Both the position numbers and the translations under genes were made by a program. A stretch of 64,000 nt of DNA, taken from the NCBI GenBank assembly GCA_036346395.1, contig CM070594.1:17145385-17209384 (forward strand). The letters are read 5' to 3'. Source of the stretch: Hsuehochloa calcarea (lineage: Eukaryota > Streptophyta > Magnoliopsida > Poales > Poaceae). Below the pieces are notes generated by a model that worked only from the letters and a program-made list of their open reading frames with translations, made no database searches and was not told where the DNA came from. Positions 22,808 to 34,618 of this stretch are shown piece by piece (within the stretch, counting starts at the first letter, position 1; every line of letters starts with the position of its first letter).

Positions 22808-25800
22808 TGTAACATCCCAATTTTCGAGCTTTAAAAATCTTTTAAATATTGGTAGCAAGAAAATTCATCATTTGGATTTATTTGAATATTAATTTAAAAG
22901 CTTAAATTGGACTTTAAGGACAAATTGATTTAATGTGCTTAATCCCAACATCAACAATTGTCAAAACTATTTTATTTAGATTCTATATGCTTGGATATAT
23001 TTTATAGAATTTTCTCGAATTTTTCCAAAGTCATTTGCTATTTTCTAATTGCTATTTGTATTTTGGATTTATTTAAAAGAAAATCAAAGAAAACCCTTGA
23101 ACGATCTTGGGCGAAGCCCAAAGACTATTCCTCGCCTCGGCACTCCATGACCCATTCCCGCTTTGAGCCGCCGATCTCCGCCGCGTGTCCCCTCGGCGAT
23201 CGCAGACGCTTCATGGCTGCTAGGCCCATTGCGCTTCGCTTCTCCCGCCGTCGGATCGATTGGCTGGGCGCTTTGGATCTCTCGGGCGTGCCTTATCTCT
23301 TCTTCTCTCGCGACGCTGGCCCACCGAGTCGTCGTCAACCTCCCGAACTCTTCGCGCCCGACTCGCTTTCTTCCGCGCCGCCGCCCGTCCTCGACCACGG
23401 ACTCTAGGGTTCCGGGCCTATTTAAAGCCGCGCCCGTGTCACGAGGATCGCCCCTCGGCGCGCTTTGCCCCAAAGTCTCGGCCCTAGCGCGCCATTGTTA
23501 CTGAATCGGAGCTCCAACCTCCGCGCGCCGTAAGCTTCTTCGCCAGATTGCGTCGCCGTCGGTGAGCACCGGCCGTCGCCGCCACACCCCCGTGTTCGCC
23601 GCGTCAAGGGCTACCCGTCGCTCTTGACGCTGCGTGCCCTCGGAAGCCGTCGCTTCGTCGTCGCCGCCATCGGCCGCACCGCCCGCCGCTCTTCGCGTCG
23701 CCGCCGCCGTTCTAGTCGTCGCCGTGCTCGCCGGCCGCGTCCGCTCGCCAGTTGCGGCGATTCGAGTCACGCGCACCGCCGCCCAGCCGCCGTCCTTCGC
23801 CGGATCCCCACGCCGGAAGTCGTCGGCGTTACTGGCGACGTGGCCTCGCCGTGTCGGCCGCCACTCCGCCCGCGTGCTTGGGTGTCGCCAGATCAACCGC
23901 GCCGTCACGCCACGCGCGCGAGCGTGCCGGCTCAACCACCAGATCCACGAGGCTCGGTGGACTTAGTCCACCGCGTGGTAGTGCCATCGACAATGGTCCC
24001 ACCGCCGCTTTTCTTTTAAATATATTTCTTTTTCCGGAAATTCTCGGCTGACGCAAGCATTGCGCAATAATTCGATTTTCCTTTATAAAAATAATTCGGG
24101 AAATTCAAGAAAATCCAAATTAGGGTTTATTTGATTTTCCAATCTTCCAAAGCCCATATCTTTTGCATCCGAAGTCCAATTGAGCCCATTCAAATTTGTA
24201 AATTCATATAAAATTAAGGTCTATTTAATGGTGAATTTTATTTGAATTTTTGGAGTTGTTTTGCCTCTGTTATTTATTTATTTTTGTTTCTTTTGTCTCG
24301 TTTGCGAGTAGACGTCGATACTTCGGGGAATTTTGCAGAAGAAGGAGCACCTCAAGACCAAGACCAATATCTAGATCTATTCCAAGGCAAGTTATACCTT
24401 TGATCATTTTGAACCCAGTTTTCAAATACTTTGTTTCAATGTATTGCATTCTATTTCAAGTATTTATTTAAATACTTTTGGGTGTAGTTATTAATCCAAA
24501 TTGTTATGCCACCTTGTCTATTGTATGCCATGATCTTTTGTCACCCTAGGTTGGTTAATTATTAGTTGGTATTATCGTAGCACCAACGTGGGTTGGTTAG
24601 ATACGATTAGATCGCTTAGCCATGCCACGAGTCATCATTTCATGTGAGAGTTGCAATTATAAACTTGACTAAGTGATTATGGAACGTGTGATGAATCTGT
24701 GTGTCTTTGTGTGCTATTACTCGTTGATGGCATGTGTTGCACTTAATCAGCGTGGTGGGAAAAGATTTAGACCGAGGCAAGTGGTGGATTACTGGTGAAT
24801 GGTGGAGTGTGTGCTTATTAAACTTTGTGATTTGGGTTAAAACTGGAAGTCTTGCCTTAGTCAATTAAGGACTTAACTTTGTGCGCCATTGAATGGGCCT
24901 TCTTGTGCGACCACATGCCTAGTATGGGTTTGGGCTGACTTAGTAAGTTATGGAGTCTTGACATTGACAACTCGGTTGTATTTAAGCTATGTGATGGGTC
25001 GGAGGTGTGTTATGTCACATCATGGGACGGTTCACGATCCTCGCCCAATGGTGTGTGTCGTTCCAAGGGCCGTGTGTACAAATTGACTGTGATAAAGCAC
25101 ACGGGAGTGTCATTGTTTGAGATGAAGTCTCTGAAAGGTTTTGTTGTGATCAACTCTGATCCGGTTGGTTTCATCGTGTGGGTAAAGTGTACAACCTCTG
25201 CAGAGTGTTAAATCAATCTATTCGAATAGCCGCGTCCTCGGTTATGGACATGCTCGGGATTTCACACGAGGGGTAGATTTTCATAAAATAAATGGGAAGG
25301 GTCAGCTGTGTGAGATAACTTGTTCAGCTGTGTGAAAGAACTTGATTAGACTGTGTGTCATTTGTGAAATCAATTGTTAACTTATTATTGTCTATTTGTT
25401 TTGAATTACGCTTTCAATCTATTATTTGTATTCAATTGCAAATGTTGCATTTCTGCAAAATAACCACAGAAGCCATTCCTTTGGAATAAGCCATCATGTA
25501 TAAATGCATTCTGTGGTATGACTTGCGAGTACGGTGTGTACTCACTCTTGCTAAACAAATCAATAGAAGTGGAGGAGTCGTCTTTGCTTTTGAAGAGGAG
25601 TTCTCTGAAGGTTGAGCGTTAGGGTCTTGATCGATCGGTTGCCTATGGTAAATTGATGGGAGCCACCGGAGTTTATTTCGTTCCATTGCGATTATTTCTT
25701 TATTGTCGACCTTGCATGGCTTAATAAATGTAAACTCAACCGTAAGGTCCCAATAGCTTATTTGTTACTTAAATGTACTCGTTTATTCTTATATTCGTTG

Positions 25801-25905
25801 TATGGATGTGATATTTCATCAATGTTGACACTTTGTGTGCACTAGCGTGATCTGGACTAGTGCAGATTACACGAGGGTCCAGATTTGCATATTTGGGTCC
25901 CGACA
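22808..25905 (+). repeat. 3' LTR of Gypsy C (complete, 3098 bp)
   Basis: It begins TGTAACATCCC directly after the polypurine tract and ends GGGTCCCGACA. Order: AT-rich start, TATTTAAA box at 23419-23426, GC-rich leader to about 24000 (whose open frames are compositional), AT-rich body, palindrome CTATTCGAATAG at 25218-25229, hairpin at 25527-25543. The next bases, AGCGG, belong to the Copia A LTR. Confidence 0.9.
23419..23426 (+). promoter_or_regulatory. TATA box of the Gypsy C 3' LTR
   Basis: TATTTAAA in GGCCTATTTAAAGCC, about 610 bp into the LTR and just before the GC-rich leader. The equivalent is missing from the truncated 5' LTR. Confidence 0.45.
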
Positions 25906-27276
25906 AGCGGTCAGACCGGTATTGACTTGAACGTCGGCCAACTTCGTGGCGATGTTGATTGGTTAGGTCAAAGTCATTGGTTTCATGGCATATGATTTGC
26001 ATGATGCATGTTTTGACTAACATGGGTCAAGTTGTGAAGAACTTGTTCCCGAATCGTGTTTGCTTGTCCGTGGTTGTGCGAGTTGCTTGGTGGTCAACGA
26101 CGGTCAGCGGTGAGGAGGATCGGGACTAGACTTGGAGAGTTGAGGTCGAGCGATCGGCGATGCGGGTGAGGTCAACGACTCAAGCGTGACACAAGATGGA
26201 CAAGGGTGACCTATTGGCAAATCCATGACGCATGGTGAAGCGGTTTAGGTCAAAAGGTTAAAGACGGCGCTTTGCGAAGCGTGCGTGTGTGACCCGTTTG
26301 TTAGTGGGCCTTAACGGGAGCCCAATTGAGTCAAACCCTAGAGAGTTCTAGGCCTCCACTATAAATAGGAGGAGGTGGTGGCTGCACCCATCTCTCTCGC
26401 CTTTTTATGTTTCAAAATCCTAATTGTCTTTAGGGGAGTTGAGGTGGAGGCTAGGGCTCTTGATGGTTTATGGTGAATTTCGTGATCTTTGATTGTCCAT
26501 CGATCCATGATGGTGTGGATGTAATCCAAAGATCAATCACTAAATCAATCTATGCAAGGTTTGCTTGAGATAAGTCTCTTTTCGTTCTTGCTTTCAATTT
26601 CGTATTTTTAGGGCTTTCTTTGATCCGCGAGTTTGTGATTGATTCTTTCACGTGAATTAGCTTGCTGTGATATGTGTGAATCTATCTAGCATCATCTTGA
26701 TCATCAATCACTCACGAACAAGCATTAGGATCAAGTTTTCGTTCTTGCCCGGTTTTAGACCTTCGTTAATCAATTGGAAATTGTTCAAGATCTCTCAAGA
26801 ATTATCATAATATTCAATTGGAATAGGTCCTCAATAGCATAAGAAGGTGTGTGCAAAGTTTCGTGAAGTTTGGAGTTGAGAATCAAAAGTTTCACCTAAT
26901 TGCATCTTCGTCATCGGTGATTTCTTTTTTGGATCGGTTCGTAGATCGCCGGTCCGACCGCCCGTCACCACCGGTCCGACCGATTTTGGGCGGTCCGATT
27001 GCCAAGATAACAGCGGTCCGACCGCCCGACAATCAGTCCGACCGATTCATCTGATGAGGTCGACCGCCAAGATTTTGTGTTGCTTTGATTCTTAGTTGAT
27101 TTTTGTCGCATTGCTTAGGGGTTTAATTGGATTCAATACTAGTCTTCCATTTGCTCGTATATTGATCTTCATAGCTTTCTAATAGCTACTTTGAGTGAAA
27201 TTGTATTGAGTTCATAATTTGTGAAAAAGTGAGCGTGCTCCTATTCACCCCCTCTAGTCGCCTTTACGGTCCAACA
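25906..27276 (+). repeat. 5' LTR remnant of Copia A
   Basis: It matches 35036-36401 of the 3' LTR closely (TTGACTTGAACGTCGGCC, TCTAGGCCTCCACTATAAATA, CTAGTCGCCTTTACGGTCCAACA). It starts abruptly at AGCGG immediately after the Gypsy C LTR end, so the first ~417 bp is missing. A TATAAATA box lies at 26359-26367. CGGTCCGACCG words cluster at 26945-27060. Confidence 0.88.
26359..26367 (+). promoter_or_regulatory. TATA box, Copia A 5' LTR remnant
   Basis: CTATAAATA preceded by TAGGCCTCCA, conserved in the 3' LTR copy. Transcription from here would enter gag. Confidence 0.55.
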
Positions 27277-27332
27277 AGTGGTATCGAGCCGGTTAGTTCA
27301 ATCTTGATCTTAACGGTCCACCGAACTTTGGC

Positions 27333-29560
27333 GATGGATAAGTTTTCTACTAAACCGCATATCTTCGATGGGCACGACTATGCCTATTGGAAGAATCGTA
27401 TGCGTCTTTCTTGAGAGCGAGGACAAGCTATTTGGGATGTTGTTAGAGCCCATTGTTTATTCTGAAATTGCTACACACGCTTCGCAATTCTTTTGGCTAA
27501 CAACAATAAGGCTAAGAATCTTTTATATGGTGCACTTGGTAGACAAGAATATGATAGAATTTGCAATCTTTCAATCTGCATGAAATTTGGAATACTCTCG
27601 AAACATATCATGAGGTTCGTCCCAAATAAAAAGGTGCGCCAAACAGTTTACAAGCGTGAATACAATAAATTCGAGATCGTCTGGAGAGAGCATCGATGAC
27701 ATTTTCGATCGCTTTAATAAAGTAATTAATCAAATGAAAGTCGTTGATATTGAATATTCTCAATCAAAATGCCACCCATCTCTTGGCCGCAATCAACACC
27801 AAGGAGTGGGAGATGAAGGCTCTTGCTATAGAGGAAAATGTTGATCTTTCAAGTCTTACTTTAGAATTGCTTTATAGTAAACTCAAGACTCATGAAATTA
27901 AAAGAGTTGATCATCCCAAGAAAGATAATTTAGCTTTGGTAGCGATCCTCTCAAAAGGCTTTTGATGACTCTTTTGAATCTTCTTACGGATTTTCATTTG
28001 CTTGTTTATCCGCTATTCATGAAGAGGAGCTTGAAAGTATTCTGAAACAGAGTTAGCTCTTCTAGCTAAAAATTCACACGGGCCTACAATAATGTGAGAA
28101 ACAAAAGAGAGGTGGTCCGGTGACATGCTATGAATGTGGTGAGCTCAATCATATCCGCAAATTGCCCCAAGTGAAAGGTAAAAGCAATCATAAGGAAGGA
28201 AAGCCGACTTGGAAGAAGCCTCCTTTCAACAAATCAAGGTATGAGGCTAATAAGCTTGTGAAGGTCGCCACCGGGTCCTTGCCGCTTTTGAGGATCAATC
28301 CTTGAGCGATGTGGATACCGGGAGTGAGGAGGACAAGGAGGAGAAGATCTCTCAAGGCAAAAGAAAGGGAAGGCCAAAGACTTCACGGCATGTGCTTCAT
28401 GGTGACACGGACGACATTGATGATAATGAGGTATCTTTTTCTTATGATGAGCTTTACGCTAAATATGATTCTATAGTTGAGCAATTGCTTAGTCAAGATG
28501 AAGCACTAGAATTTGTCATGACAAAAATAAGAAATTAGAGTCAAAAATTAGCAAACTGAAAGTAGAGCTTAAAATGCTAAGACTCTTGAACTGATGAATG
28601 TTTATCTTGTCATGCTATGCATTCAGAAATTACCAAGTTACAATCTGCTCATAATATTTCTGTACAACAACTTCAGAATGCTAGATCTGAACTAAATAAA
28701 ATTAAAAGTGCTCCTTGTGAAAAATGTTTAGAATCTAGTAAATTGATTGCTTTTGATGTATTTGATTCTAGCCCTTGCACTTCATGTTTAGAAAAGAACG
28801 TGAAATCAAAGATATCTTAGAAGTCGCTAGAGTCAAATATGCTAAGCTTAAGGACAATATTGAAAATACTACTTGTGCTTCATGTTCCACTCTTAAGCTT
28901 GAAATTGCTTTATATAAGGAGAAATCTATGAATAATACTTGTGATGCTTGTGTTAACTTGAGAAAAGAAAATGCTTACCTTCATGATACATTAGAGAAAT
29001 TTTCTAAAGGTAAGAAATAATTAAACATGATTCTTGACAAGTCTAAAACTCCTTATAAGAAGCAAGGTTTAGGATTCAATTCTTTTCAAGACAATTCAAA
29101 CCCAAAAGTCATTCAAGTCTTGGAAAAAGGTTTAATTGAATTCAAAACCCAACTTTGCAAAAACATCTTTTAAATCTGCAGGTTTTGCCCAACCTTGTAT
29201 TAATTCAAATGGTGCTTCTTCTAGTGGTACCAAGTACCATTGCACTTATTGCAAGAAAGGTGGGCATTTGATTGAATTCTGTTGGCGTAGGTTGAAAAAT
29301 GATAGGAAAAATTTTGATAGAATTTCATTCATGCAACCTAGAGCTTCTATGAGACATGGTAACACTGAAAAGAATAAACCTGGATTAGGATTTTTCTCTC
29401 ATGCAAATCATTATGTTTCTAGATATCCTAATTCTAATGTTTATCAGACTGGCGGTCTGACCGCTGGTGGTCACCGGTCTGACCGTTTTGGTCGCCGGCC
29501 GACCTTGCCTAGACAACGGTCGAGACCGCCCATGGACGATTCAAGTCTCATGTTAATTTA
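27333..29560 (+). pseudogene. Copia A gag remnant
   Basis: It starts MDKFSTKPHIFDGHDYAYW at 27333, the usual N-terminus of this gag family, and is then broken into overlapping frames. A first zinc knuckle near 28125 (CYECGELNHIRK) lacks its last Cys. Several Cys-x2-Cys coiled-coil modules follow (CEKC, CTSC, CASC, CDAC) at 28700-28980. A second knuckle, HCTYCKKGGHLIEFC at about 29250-29295, is complete. CGGTCTGACCG words appear within this coding part at 29448-29535. Confidence 0.82.
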
Positions 29561-29719
29561 AACATTGCTCATAACCGAATGTTAGATGAAATCAAGGATA
29601 GTACTTCGGTTTGTATACTCCTTGCGGACGTGTGTCTCAAGATCTTTGATTCCTAAATCTTGTTTATCTAACCCGATGTTGAGACACATCGTTCTTTTGT
29701 TCCTTGATTTTCGAAACTA

Positions 29720-32700
29720 CCGTGGAAAGGGGAGAACACGTGGTTCGTCGACTCCGGGTGTTCACGCCACATGACCGGAAACTCAAAATGGTTCACCTCT
29801 TTCACGCGGGCAACAGGTGATGACTTCATCACCTTTGGAGATGATACACAAGGGCGAATTGAAGGAACAGGATCAATTAGGGTGAACAACAAATTCATTC
29901 TAAAGGATGTCGCTCTTGTGGACAAGCTTAGGTATAATCTCTTTCTCGTTTCTCGACTTCTTGATGATGGTTATGAGACTGCTTTTAAGAAAAATGCTTG
30001 TCGTGTGCTTGATTCTACTAGTGAGCTTGTGTTTGGAATCTCTAGAGTTGGTAGAATTTTTGGGCCGATTTTTGAATCTCTTCTTGGATCTCTTAAATGT
30101 TTGCTTACATCTTCTTGATTTACGGCTTTGGCACCGACGTTTGGGGCACATTGGTTTTGATCATCGACACGAGTTAGCAACCTTGATCTCATGAGAGGTT
30201 TGCCCAAACTCAAAGTCGTCAAGGATCTTTGTATGTGCGCCTGTAGGCATGGCAAACAAGTTGCCGCCTCACACCCTTCTGTGACTATGGTTATGGTGAC
30301 GGACCGGGACGGTTGCTTCATATGGATCTTGTTGGTCTGCTAGAGTCCATCGATCGGTGGAAAATGGTATATTCTTGTCATAGTCGATGATCTTTCTAGA
30401 TATACTTGGGTGTTCTTTCTTACTTCAAAAGATGAAGCTTTTGGTTATTTTCATGACCTTGTTCTTCGTTTGGCTTGAGCTTCTGGTGCTTTGAGAGCGA
30501 TTCGCGATGATAAAGGCACGGAGTTCAAAAATGCTTCTTTTGCTTCTTTTTGTCTTTGGCGTGGTATTGAGCATCGCTTCTCCTCTCCACACGTCCCTCA
30601 ACAAAATGGCGTGGTGGAAAGGAAGAATAGGACCTTGGTCGAAATGGCTAGGGCGATGCTAGATGAGTATAGCACAGAGGAGATTTTGGGCGAAGCTATT
30701 GCTCTTGCTTGCCATATTGCAAATCGTGTCTTTTGAGACCTTCTTTAGGCAAGACTCCTTATGAGCTTCGTTTTGGTAGAAAACCCTCTGCTTCGCATTT
30801 TGAGTTTTTGTATCAAAATATTTTATTCTTAAGATAGGCAACTTAGATAAATTTGAATCAAGAACTTTTGATGGGTTATTTACGGGTTATCCCGCTCATT
30901 CGAGGGTTTTGGGTTTTAATCTTGAGACTAACATTATTCAGAGACTTGTAATGTCACTTTTGATGAGACTAGCCCAGAGCTAGATCAATTCTCTGCAGAT
31001 GATTTACTGTGTGAGAGAGCATTTTTGTGGAGGAAGATGAGGACGAAGCTAATATCATTCCTTCATCTGCTTGCTCTTGAAGCGCCCATATTAATACAAG
31101 AACCTGCTACATCTACTTCACCTTCGATTGAGGCTCTCTCGCATCTTCATCATCGCAGATACCTCGGAGGTCGAAGAAACGGTATCTCACCCGCGCTCCA
31201 CTTCGCATTCAGAGACAAAGATCCTCGGAGCAGATAATAGGTAATCTACATGAGCGAGTCACTCGCTCGGGTATAATGATCCAAATCTCTACTCTCATTC
31301 GGCTTTTGTTGCTTCTTTTGAACCCCGCGATATATCACATGCTTTATCGATTCTAGCTGGGTAAATGTCATGCATGAGGAGTTAGAGAATTTTGAAAGAA
31401 ACAAAGTTTGGAACCTAGTAGAACCTCCTAGTGGTCATAATGTTATAGGAACCCGTTGGGTGTTTAAGAATAAACAAGGTGAGGATGGTTACGTGGTTAG
31501 AAATAAGGCCGATTGGTAGCTCGGGGTTTGACCAAGTTGAGGGTTAGATTTTGATGAGACATTTGCTCTGTTGCTAGACTAGAAGCCATTCGCATTACCT
31601 TGCATTTGCTTTGCATCAAAAGGTTTTAAATTATATCGGATGGATGTTAAAAGTGCCTTTTAAATGGTTTCATAGATGAGGAAGTGTATGTTAAGCAACC
31701 CCCGGCTTTGAGGATCCTAAATATCCAAATCGTGTTTTCAAGCTATCTAAAGCATTGTATGGTCTTAAACAAGCCCCTAGAGCACAGTATGATAGACTTA
31801 AGACCTTCTTGCTTAAAAATAATTTTGAAATGGGTAAAGTGGATAAAACTCTATTCATTCTTAGGCGTGACAATGACTTCTGCTTGCTCAAATTTATATG
31901 GATGATATTATCTTTGGTGGTTCCTCTAATGCTCTTGTTTCTAGCTTTTACGACACTATGTCGAGAATTTGAGATGAGTATGATGAGAGAGCTTAATTAC
32001 TTTTGGGACTTCAAATCAAGCAATGCAAGGAAGGAACTTTCATCCATCGACGAAGTACACTAAAGATCTACTAAAATGCTTCAACATGGGTGATGCAAGC
32101 CAATTTCCACTCCCATGGCAACCTCATTGTTTTGGATCGGATGAGGAAGGAGAAGTCGTGGATCAACGCGAGTCTGCGCAACATGATCGGCTCCTTACGT
32201 ATTTGTGACCTCGAGACCGGACATTCACGTCACGGTATGCCTTTGTGCAAGATTTGAGCGTCTCAGAGAACTTCTCATCGCCAAGCCGTTAAGCGCATAT
32301 TCGGTATTTACACTCTACCCTCTTATATGGCATTTGGTATTCTGCTCTTGACTTTGTCCATTAGAGGTTTTGATTCGATTTTGCGGGTTTGTCGGTTAGA
32401 TAGGAAGAGTACCTCGAGCACTGTCACTTCCTAGGCACTTCTCTTGTATCTTGGTCCTCTAGGAAGCGGTCTTACATTGCACAATCCACTTCTTTGAAGC
32501 GGAGTATGTAGTCTTGCTAGTTCTTTGTGCTTGATTTTGTGGATGACGTCCACTTTGAAAGATTATGGGTTAAACTTTGCTAGTGTTCCTCTTTTCTGTG
32601 ATAACACTTCTGCTATTAATATTGCTAAAAACCCAGCGCAACATTCTAGGACTAAGCACATAGACATTCGCTTTCACTTCCTTAAAGATCATGTTGAAAA

Positions 32701-32833
32701 AGGTGATATTGTGATGCACTTCGTAGAGTCCGAAGCTCAATTGGCAGATATTCTTACCAAGCCTTTAGATCAAACCAGATTTTCCTCCTTAAGAAGCGAG
32801 TTAGGGGTAATTTATCCTTATGGGTTGGTTTGA
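29720..32833 (+). pseudogene. Copia A pol remnant
   Basis: The protease motif FVDSGCSRHMTG is at 29738-29776. The pre-integrase motif LWHRRLGH is near 30120. Integrase (30290-30740) shows IRDDKGTEFKN and PQQNGVVERKNRT. Reverse transcriptase (31380-32200) has GTRWVFKNK, LYGLKQAPRA and YMDD at about 31890-31901, in a different frame from the neighbouring part. RNase H with the ADILTKPLD tail ends at the stop at 32831-32833. Frameshifts and stops occur throughout, including within integrase and RT. Confidence 0.87.
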
Positions 32834-34618
32834 GGGGGAGTTTGATCTTTTTCTTATCTTTCCTTGTTCTTTTGATCTTTTATTGTTCTTTTTCTGAACT
32901 TAGTGATCTTTTCGAACTTTTTAGGTTTTTAGGTTTTTTTAATTGCATCTTATTGTGTCATATTGCATTCATATGAAAAGTCCAACAAGTGGTTACAACA
33001 AATGGTATGAAAAATCCAAAAAGATGCATTGTAATGTAAGATTTTCTGCTTATCTTTTAAAATTGATGAAGCTTTGCCTATTACCCTTTGGAGCTTTTGT
33101 ATTTCAACTCTTGCTCAATGTCATGTCTAGTTCTTTGACTTGCTAGAATTATCATGCTTTTACATGTGTAGCTAAGTCTTTGCTATATGAGCTAGAATTT
33201 TTTTTAAACAACTCAAATTAAGAAATTGCAATTTGTGGATGTTTTAGCGAGTTGCGCAATTAGTGCTCCTCTTGTGACATTGGCCCTGTCAGAATTGCTT
33301 TGTTAGCTCTTTGATCTAAAATTGACCATTACTTGAGCTTTTGTGTTCTTGAGATTCTAAAACTGCTCATGTGAAAAATGAAAATCAAGATTGTCTTATG
33401 CTTAAATTGTGCCAAACTATTCTTACGAGACTGCTTGTCAAATGACATGAACTTGGAGATAGTTTGATGAACCAGACGATCTCATGGGGACTGCTTGTCA
33501 GAAATGACATGAACCTCAAGATTTATCGCCCCGGTAGAAGCTTAGAAAGAGTTTGTGGATGGCTCCTAGTCCAGGATCTTCTTTACTAAGATATACCTTT
33601 AATCAACTTTTGGTCGAAGCTTAGGATGAGTTTGTGGATGGCTCCTAGTCCAGGATCTTGTCACTAAGTTAGATCATTAGTCAACTTCAATATTCAATGC
33701 AAATGAGAAAAATGTTGACAAATGGGCGTTTACATTTTGTTAGATCACTAGTCCAGGATCTTTGTTAGATTTTTTATCTCACTTTGACATTTTGACATGG
33801 CCAATTTCACCTTAGGATCCCTGTTGATGAACTTCTTTGAATTTGAGCGTTCCTTAAATTGATCAAATCTCTCGCTTTACTTTTGAGCCTTTGTGCTTAG
33901 CTTTGATATATATGTCTTACCATGATCTTGCTAGTATTTGTCGGGCTTGATATCTTTGTTTGTGCAATATTAGAGATACTAGCTTGTTCTTTTGGGTAAT
34001 CTCCAAAGCTTCTTGTAATCAAAAATTGAAAAATACAAAAATTGAAGCCACTCCATTGCACTTCATGCATATTCCACTTTATGCTTCTTTTGTTTCTGCT
34101 TCTTCCTTTATTCTCTATTTATTATCTCTGGATGAGAGGAAGGCGTGATTCCTTGATGAATCCATTGTCAAAGGGGGAGAAGATGTGTTAAATGAGAAGA
34201 GAAGATGTGTTAATAAGAAGATATTTCTTTATTGGGGAGAAGTTTATACAAAGGGGCGAAAATTTGAAAATTGAGGATCATAGTGAGGGGAGTTCTTGAG
34301 TTGCATTCTTATTGTCTTATTGAATATTCGAACTTGAATTGCATTCTTTTATACTCACAATGATCATAGGTCAATTGAACAATTGTTCTTTCATATGGAC
34401 CTCATGTGAGAATTTTGACCCTTTTAAAATCAAAGTTTTTATGCTTTCTTTTGCCTTGTCTCACATGTCTATACTATTACGATGCCGGCTTGGTCATTTT
34501 CATTGCTTTTTCTTGCTTATGGACCAAGTTGTGCCTTTGTCTGCTATGAGTAAACTCGTTTTCAAACCTCTTACTTACATTTTACGGATAATTACCAATG
34601 TGTTCATCAAGGGGAGAT
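32834..34618 (+). other. Post-pol non-coding region of Copia A
   Basis: No open frame over 110 residues and no envelope-like protein is seen. Direct repeats occur: GACTGCTTGTCA(G)AAATGACATGAAC near 33430 and 33488, and GGATGGCTCCTAGTCCAGGATCTT near 33560 and 33637. Purine tracts of polypurine type recur at 32833 (GAGGGGGAG), 34173 (AAGGGGGAGAAG), 34219 (GGGGAGAAG) and finally 34609 (AAGGGGAGATTG), next to the LTR. Confidence 0.7.

Larger units (their letters stand above)
14776..25905 (+). mobile_element. Gypsy retrotransposon C, long-LTR type, 5' LTR truncated
   Basis: The order is truncated 5' LTR (14776-17131), primer binding site GAGGTGGTATCAGAGCC from 17132, a leader open frame, broken gag, protease, reverse transcriptase, RNase H, integrase, polypurine tract AGGGGAGG at about 22797-22805, and complete 3' LTR (22808-25905). 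The domain order protease-RT-RNase H-integrase is Gypsy. Very long LTRs plus an extra frame before gag fit the rice RIRE3/RIRE8 group, a tentative placement. The deleted 5' LTR portion contains the U3 and TATA region, so the element has lost its own promoter. Confidence 0.88.

Noticed and set aside
26945..27060. Closely spaced short repeats that resemble a CRISPR array
   Set aside because: Repeats are 10-11 bp, irregularly spaced, near-palindromic and inside a plant LTR; there are no cas genes and the context is a plant nuclear genome.
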